A stretch of 64,000 nt of DNA from assembly GCA_030340625.1 (NCBI GenBank), contig JAOPHQ010002876.1:127001-191000 (forward strand), written 5' to 3'. Positions 57,897 through 64,000 of the stretch are shown piece after piece; the first letter of the stretch is position 1, and every line of letters starts with the position of its first letter. The notes beneath the pieces are model-generated. The model saw nothing but the letters and a program-made list of their open reading frames with translations, was not told the origin of the DNA and searched no databases. The stretch comes from Merluccius polli (taxonomy: Eukaryota > Chordata > Actinopteri > Gadiformes > Merlucciidae). The position numbers and the translations under genes were made by a program.

Positions 57897-57936
57897 GACC
57901 ACTGTCCACATACCCCTTACATTTAGACAATGGTAG
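57897..57936. repeat. Stray unit of the 59-bp minisatellite in an SV2C intron
   Basis: CCACTGTCCACATACCCCTT plus ACATTTAGACAA matches about 32 bases of the unit repeated at 49240-50366, more than 7 kb away. Single and without tandem partners. Confidence 0.85.
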
Positions 57937-58428
57937 ACAGTGAATCCTAAAATCACCTTTCGGCAACCACTTGCTTTAAAATATCAGTGCAACAAGGACT
58001 GGGTTAACTAGTTCCTACATGAAGTAACTAACTACAGTTAGGTGGTCAGAATCAGATACCTGGTGGAAAGTGAAATGCTGTGAATATTCCTGCATTATAT
58101 AAATAAAAACACAAAAGGGAAAAAATACAGGGGAGATTTACGGGAAGGTATTTAAACGGGAGGACAGCGGGAGGGAACCATAAAACACGGGAGAATCCCG
58201 GGAGAAATGGGAGGGTCGACAGGTACGCACACAATAACTAAACCTTAGGTCTTAGTCGTCGGTTGTTTTTGTTTTTTTCGTTGCCTGTGTGCAGCGCCTT
58301 GGGTGTGCATGCAGAGTAGGACTGCTTGGGTCCGAGATTAGGTAGTCGCACTCCCGCACGTTTTAGCCTGAACACGGATGGGTGACAACGCCCTGGCTGT
58401 TACGACAACGACGACACACAGCACCTAC
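57937..58428. other. SV2C penultimate intron, remainder
   Basis: No repeats with clear ends. A GGGAG-rich stretch lies near 58140-58215. Confidence 0.4.
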
Positions 58429-58588
58429 CTCCTGTCTGTGGGGTAGAGCTCGGCGGTGACTACGTCCAGAGAGTTCCACGCGGAGATGCTGAGTCCGTTG
58501 TAGAGACACAGCATGAAGATCATCATGGACTCGCTGGTGCCGAACCACAGGAAGAAACAGCTGATCCCCGACAGCACCATGGAGCCCC
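58429..58588 (-). CDS. sv2c: SV2C-like, penultimate coding exon
   Basis: The acceptor TTCTACCCCAG precedes 58588 and the donor AG/GTAGGT follows 58429. It encodes GSMVLSGISCFFLWFGTSES, a membrane span, then a loop and NGLSISAWNSLDVVTAELYP, a signature of late SV2 transmembrane helices. Joining to the next exon restores PTDRRGTGFGF. The 160-bp length keeps the family's phase pattern. Confidence 0.92.
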
Positions 58589-58864
58589 CTGGGGTAGAAC
58601 ATGAAGACAGCCAATCACAGCAGCAGGCCTAGACTCAGGTCCGTACAGTGTGGTCATATTATGCCATACTATTGCCGTGTCGCTTCAAAACGTGCCTGTT
58701 GGCCGGAGGCCGATGGCTCGGCCTCCGGTGTTGCTGCTTGCAAGCTTTCTCGAGAACCGCTCATCCAAACAACTTCACACTCGACCCTGCGCTTCCTGGG
58801 GTCCTCAGCAGTACACCCACTAAGTGTGAAGTCGATCGGATGAAGGATGTCGAGGAAATCAAAG

Positions 58865-58912
58865 GACATACATACATACATACATACATACATACATACA
58901 TACATACATACA
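58865..58912. repeat. (CATA)n microsatellite
   Basis: About 12 CATA units, followed at 58957-59000 by an A run and ATAA repeats. Confidence 0.9.
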
Positions 58913-59361
58913 TCAGGGGAACCTTCAGGGCCTTCTACGCCTTCAGAGAAGGCCTAAAAAAAAAAAAAAATAATAATAATAATAATAATAATAATACTAA
59001 TACATTTAATAATACTAATAATAAAGTATTTTTTTATTTCTCTCATTTAATGTAATACAATACATTTAATACATTTTCTCTCATCTATGTTCTAAAGTTA
59101 AGCTTACTGTCAAGTTCATGTCCTGAAAACATGTTATCCAATCAGAGTCGTCTGTCTCTATAAGGCCCGGTTAGCTGGCTCATTCATTGGTTAGGATTTC
59201 ACGAATCCTGGGGAAGGCCAAGCTATGTGTTTTGGTGTGGAGTGACAGGCAAATTGACCAATCACGGTTTGATTTCAAGTGGGCGGGAAAAAATCAAAAG
59301 ATCGTAGGCCTTCAAGAAGTCCGAACATCGGACTGGTGAGAGCGGTTGGAGACAGAGTAAA

Positions 59362-59613
59362 ATGGCGGAAAACGAGAGTGACGAGAATCTTCAAATAATA
59401 AAAAACGAAAGACCAACTCCAGAACTGGAATTAAAAGAAAAGGTTAAAAAGTGGAAAGGCATTTTTTGGATGACGGGCTGTAAGAAAACAAACAGGCTGT
59501 ACTGCTGGAGTTGTCAGTTTACAACTGACAAGTCATCCACCTGGTCAGCGGCGGCTCACCTGCAGATTGATGATGCTCATCAATTTATTTGTCAATGTGT
59601 GAATGATTTGTAA
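59362..59613 (+). pseudogene. hAT transposase N-terminal fragment
   Basis: MAENESDENLQIIKNERP is followed by KKWKGIFWMTGCKKTNRLYCWSCQFTTDKSSTW in pieces typical of the TTF-type zinc finger at the start of hAT transposases. After WSAAAHLQI the sequence is lost at a stop. It lies in the SV2C intron. Confidence 0.6.
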
Positions 59614-59980
59614 TGCGCCGTGACTTCATAGCGCTGTCTCCATGGTGATAAGATGAGCCTCGGTGTCCCGTTCTGGGTGACCTCATTTTATATTTCCAGA
59701 TTTTGGCTTTAGAGTTTGTTTATTTAATTTCAACTATGTAGCCTAAATGGTCTCCAGTTTTCTGAAGTTAATGTTGAGAATGTTTCTTGTTGCAGAGAAT
59801 GTTATTGACGTTATGGGCTATTTGTTGACATTCTTATTAATTAAAGGATTGCACTTGTTGAACCCTTTCAATTCATCGTACTGTTGCTTTTTTCCGCGAT
59901 GATTTCTTTTCTCGGCGGCGATGGCCGAGGTGAAGGCCCAGCTGTAGTGCTCATGGTTCGCCACTGACATACATACATAC

Positions 59981-61610
59981 TGAAGGTATGGTTATATGTT
60001 AGATCTATCAGATGACCAATGAATTGGGTCACACTAACCTCGGTGCCTTCCTGCTGAAGTAAGACAGAATCATGAGATATAAGCAGAGGCATATAATTAT
60101 AAAAGCAACTCCACATGATCAGAATGAGTACATTGTTGGTGACGTGCAGAATACATGGTGATAAACATATGATAGTAAAGAACAGGCAGGCTTGTCTTTG
60201 AACATGTAAAGAACAGTGGGAGTCAGATAATACGAGGATGACATGGGGAAACGTAGACAGCCAGCCTTTTTGTGATGACGGTTGCATTGTTTTGTGTATA
60301 TAACATCCTGAGATAGAGAGATGTGTGCTCAGACTTTGCGAACTGACACACACATACTTTGTTGTTCGGTCAGGGAAATGTAGTCGGGCCCAGATATATC
60401 TGTAAAAACTCTGCACATTATACTGGTGTTAACAATAAAACTGATTATTTCTTAAAGATAAACCACTTCTTCTATCGCTTCATTAACGAACACGCGTGAG
60501 TAGGGGTTTCATTTTTTTCCATCATCATCACTTTGAAACCGCCTCTCACAACAATTGGTGACCCCGAGACGCGATGAAGACGAAGAAGTGACCCAGTGGG
60601 CGAGAGGACCGAGTGACAGCAGAACTACGGACGTCCACATAAAAAAGGTAAGCAGAAGCCTGTTATAACAAAATTCTGCGATTGGGCATTACCAAAACTG
60701 TTTTGAAGTCACTTGTGATACCCGTCCTAGACATAGTCTAAACCAGTATAGTGTGCAGCATAGGGGACCTGCCGTGTAACGAACGCAGAGACCGCCCGAG
60801 GGTTGGAATCCTGTTGGGGAGGAAGAGCCCCACAAAGAGCCAGGGACGCTCCTTTGTAGGAATTAGGACGTAGCCAAACAGGGGGCCGCCCGTGAAAACG
60901 TACGCGCAGAGCCGCCCAAGGGTTGGAATCCCTAGTGGGGAGGAAGAGCCCCACAAAGAGCCAGCGGTTTAAATTCCGCCCCGTCCTTGCCATAAGTACA
61001 TCAATTGGCGGAGGAGAAAAGAGGGTATTCGGCCCCAAGGTAGCTGGTTCCTTTCAAGACCAGAAGAGGGAACTCTGAGAGGGTAGCCAGAGTAGCCCAA
61101 GGGTATCATTTCCCGGAGTCTGTTGGAGACGGCCCGAAAATCATGATTTAGGAATATTGTATTGTGTGGGTGGTTCCAGGGGTTAGACTTTTCGTGAGAT
61201 TCTCATAAGTCTCGTCTAACGCCTGTTCTGTGGGGTATATACAAAATAATAATAAAAAATAAAAAAAACAATTTGAAAATATTTTTCTGTGGGGAAAAAC
61301 GGGTGGTTGGATACGGGGAAAGTGTGTCTAAAAGTTTCTGCATGAAGCTCGGGTGAGACCGGACTGATATTATCAGCCTAGAAGCTTGTCTCACTGGGCA
61401 ATATTTCGTGCAGAGAGCAGACCATGAGTCATTCACACCGACCCTGTATGTGTATAAAAATTGTTTTGTTGATTTAGTGTGTACTGGTTAAAGACAGTGG
61501 GTAAAAATGGACGGGGACACCATAGGAGAGCAATGGGAACGAATCAGGATCCAATTGAGTAGTGGGTGTACACCGAATACACAGGGAAAGATAAACCGCC
61601 TCTCACAACA
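59981..61610 (+). mobile_element. Deletion derivative of the endogenous retrovirus in an SV2C intron
   Basis: LTR 59981-60553 (TGAAGG...CACAACA), variant tRNA-Trp primer site near 60556, leader with donor AAG/GTAAGC near 60646, and the first codons of gag (from 61507) run to about 61592. The sequence then jumps to AAACCGCCTCTCACAACA, the last 18-19 bases of a 3' LTR. ATAC flanks both sides, but inside an (ATAC)n run, so the target duplication is ambiguous. It is antisense to SV2C. Confidence 0.9.
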
Positions 61611-61641
61611 ATACATACATACATACATACATACATACATA
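61611..61641. repeat. (ATAC)n microsatellite
   Basis: About eight ATAC units after the retroviral remnant; a shorter (CATA) run precedes it at 59966-59980. Confidence 0.88.
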
Positions 61642-61958
61642 CACCCCGGATAAGCGGAAGAAGATGGATGGATGGATACTGCAGTGCCTGTTCAAAACAT
61701 GCCTGTTCAGACCAGGCTGACTGCTTGACCTCCAGTATAATGTTAACTGCTGAAATGTCAGATTTCTTCCTTGAGTGTGTGTGTGGTGATATCTGGTTTA
61801 TCCTGGGTGCCATGATTGCTCATGCACCATATGTGTGCAGCCTCACCCAGCCCCAGAGTCTAATCAGTCTGATACAAGCAATGAGGCTGCTTAAACTAGC
61901 CATCAACCACACACACCCCACAGTTGCTGATATCCAATAGTCAAGAGTGTCATCATAC

Positions 61959-62162
61959 CCAGCATGCTCAGGCGTCCAATCTTGTCCATGAGCAGGGCAG
62001 AGACGATGTTGCCGGGCAACACAGCCAGGGTTCCCAGGAAGTTGACAAAATACACCCAGTAGGCGCTGTAATCGTCGTCAAACGTCATCTGGCAGCCGGT
62101 CTTGTTGTGGTGGAACGAGCTGTTGATCACCCGCGAGTTGGTTAGCTTTGAGTCATCAATGT
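61959..62162 (-). CDS. sv2c: SV2C-like, third-last coding exon
   Basis: The acceptor ATTGTGCAG precedes 62162. The end LSMLG meets a weak donor G/GTATGA at 61959/61958 in phase 1, restoring LGGSMVL with the next exon. It encodes NSSFHHNKTGCQMTFDDDYS, the end of the large luminal loop with N-glycosylation sites (this loop in SV2C binds botulinum neurotoxin A in mammals), then a membrane span and the MFS-type motif GNIVSALLMDKIGRL. Confidence 0.92.
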
Positions 62163-63700
62163 CTGCACAATGAAGAGTGGGAGAGTGAGAAAATAAGGGT
62201 GAAAATTACCGAAAGGAATTCAGACACCCACAAAACACTTGATGATGATTATTTTCATGAGTATATTTATCATGAATGCAAATGAGAGGATATCGGCTTG
62301 ATACCATAACAAATGTACCCTACTTTTATTATTATATTAGGCACTGGAGCATTTACCTTATATATTTTGTATTTATTACTCTATTGTTTTTATTCTTATG
62401 TTGTAATTGTTGAGCGATCTCTGGCACAATTCCTTCGGGATTAATGAAGTTCCATCTTATCTTAAATAAATGTGTTACTTCAATCTATTACAACTGTGAT
62501 ACAGTTTGATGCAGTTTATAGGTTGTTTTGCAAAAGGCAGAACCACACACACTGAAACATTTACCTCACCTTGATCCACAATGGGGTCGCACATATATAA
62601 CACATATAAATTACAATCATCTCACAAACCATCGGCCTCCATTTTGATTGTACATCCACTCCTTCCTGCATTTCCTCAGTATCCCCCTGCTGTCTGGGGC
62701 CAGTGCTCCATAGAGGTGCATTTTGCTCAGGGCAAAGAGATTTCATTTCCCATGAGACATAACCAGCAGCCAGACATGCTCTTATAAACTTTTTATGTTC
62801 AGCTGTTTTCTAAGTGCTGGAGGGAGGCCCTTTTGCAACCTGTGCTCCCACATGGTTTGAATCAGCACAATTTCCCTGGAAACATTTCTGAAAATATGCC
62901 CTTCGTTCACAAGAGCGCACCCCGGACCTGCCCAGCGGACTACAACGCTGGTTGACGTTGCAATAGACTTTTTTCCCCCTTTCTTTTTCTTTTTCTCATG
63001 GCCCGGCCCACCGGCCCATCGGCCCACCGGGGAAATCCCCGGTGTCCCCGTACGCCAGTCCGCCCTTGGTTGTAGGGGTTGGAAAATATGTGATTTTCTC
63101 TAAACGATTACCAGTTAGGTTGTTTCCATGAAGTTTTTTGTTTTTTTGCAGATGATAACAGAGCAGAGACAGACATTATTATAATAATAAAAATAATCAG
63201 CACTATTCATGTCCATGTCCTAGCGCTTGTAATTATACGTAATGATTTATGTATTATTTCCAAATGTGTTTTCCTACTGTTGACTCTCCTCATGGTTTGT
63301 TTCTGTCCAAAATGTCCAAATGTCGTAACCATACAAGGCTTTTCTTTTTGCTCGGTTCTGCCAAAAGCTGTGTCTAAAGCTGTTTTTACAGTAATTCTCC
63401 ATAGGTTTGGCTCATTTCTTGAAACAGAAATTACATTCTCAAAACACGGAGAAACCTCCAAACCACTTGGCTATTGCTCACAACAGAATTGAATTTCTCA
63501 CTCATTTCATCACATTGGAAATGTCTTAGTACATATTTGCAAATGATTAGCACAGTTAGCCTACATTTAGCACAATTTTCAAATGAATAGATCTTGTTGA
63601 TCTAAACTGATTGTTGATTCTCAGTCTAATGGTTGTTTTCTCCAAAACATGTCAGCATCATTTCATTGTATAAGTTATGACATGCACAATAGTCTGTTCA
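62163..63700. other. SV2C intron, mostly unassigned
   Basis: Contains a GGCCCGGCCCACCGGCCCATC block near 63000-63065 of the dispersed GGCC-rich family and otherwise unique-looking sequence. No exon recognised. Confidence 0.4.
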
Positions 63701-63711
63701 ATTGTCAAAAT

Positions 63712-63730
63712 TAGGGTTAGGGTTAGGGTT
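63712..63730. repeat. Short interstitial TTAGGG tract
   Basis: Three TTAGGG units. Too short to be a telomere. Confidence 0.85.
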
Positions 63731-63833
63731 GTATGGTGTATGGAAGTTACTTTATGTGTGTGAATAAAAATGGTAACAATTTCCTTGGCAGTGTATGTGT
63801 AATGTCAAACCTTGGAGGCACTGGCGTAACAAC

Positions 63834-63869
63834 GGGGGGGGGGGGGGGGGGGGTGCTACGCGATTATTG

Positions 63870-63902
<33 letters not shown>

Positions 63903-64000
63903 GCGGTGCTACGCGATTGTTGACGGGGGGGGGGGGAGATTTTTTTCCCTTCCTTCATGGGCCCCCCCCGGCGTCTGGGCCCCGGTGCAATGCACCGGTT
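63834..64000. repeat. G-run repeat, cut by window end
   Basis: G runs at about 63834-63853, 63872-63901 and 63925-63936 are separated by GTGCTACGCGATTATTGCC and GTGCTACGCGATTGTTGAC, then GGGCCCCCCCCGGCGTCTGG. Same family as 33806-34005. Confidence 0.75.

Noticed and set aside
63712..63730. A chromosome end, suggested by TTAGGG repeats
   Set aside because: Only three units, with unique sequence on both sides.

Overview
This is a teleost fish nuclear genome window. The evidence is spliced vertebrate genes with GT-AG introns, fish-type DNA transposons with exact target-site duplications (TSDs), a fish-type tRNA SINE, L2 and I-like LINEs, and abundant CA, CT and ATA microsatellites. About 90% of the window is mobile or repetitive DNA, mostly nested. 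There are few real genes, and all recognised ones are known neighbours in the vertebrate PAR/SV2C region (human 5q13).

Host genes. (1) Two tandem copies of a PAR2-like (F2RL1) protease-activated receptor lie on the minus strand. Copy A has exon 1 at 4773-4857 and exon 2 at 2982-4054. Copy B has exon 2 at 16956-18028 and a matching exon 1 at 41346-41430, 23.3 kb away. (2) A third PAR gene, most like PAR1/F2R, is on the minus strand (exon 1 47194-47260, exon 2 45633-46834). (3) A short plus-strand gene end at 49048-50539 has three phase-compatible exons and is unidentified; its first intron is almost entirely a 59-bp minisatellite. (4) The last three coding exons of the synaptic vesicle gene SV2C are on the minus strand (61959-62162, 58429-58588, 57648-57831).

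Layout. 1-1530 and 5431-7888 are two copies of a duplicated flank dominated by a hAT-like element; copy 2 carries a solo retroviral LTR and a tRNA SINE. PAR2 copy A lies between them. 7888-10030 is an I-like LINE relic split by a hAT-like element. 10065-16445 is a Gmr1-type Ty3/gypsy element on the minus strand, with integrase ahead of reverse transcriptase and a SCAN-like Gag segment; its 5' LTR holds a foldback element. 16446-18098 is PAR2 exon 2 copy B. 18098-41345 is the intron of copy B, holding a palindromic element, a MITE, a broken gamma/epsilon-like endogenous retrovirus (19312-about 32335) that was itself hit by a TTAA-flanked THAP element and a hAT, an L2 scrap, a long-terminal-repeat DNA element and several MITEs. 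41.9-43.4 kb is an L2 LINE. 44.6-47.3 kb holds long CA tracts and the PAR1-like gene. 54-57 kb holds hAT and TTAA-type elements, one nested in the other. The SV2C introns hold a deletion derivative of the same retrovirus (59981-61610) and a hAT transposase scrap.

How the genes work together. PAR receptors are G-protein-coupled receptors unmasked by proteases; thrombin cuts PAR1 and trypsin-like proteases cut PAR2. The two PAR2 copies are nearly identical through the seven-helix core but differ exactly at the predicted cleavage site and tethered ligand. Copy A also has a frameshifted tail. No bacterial-type features, CRISPR array or functional tRNA/rRNA genes were seen. Exon boundaries come from reading splice signals and codon phase, not from transcripts.
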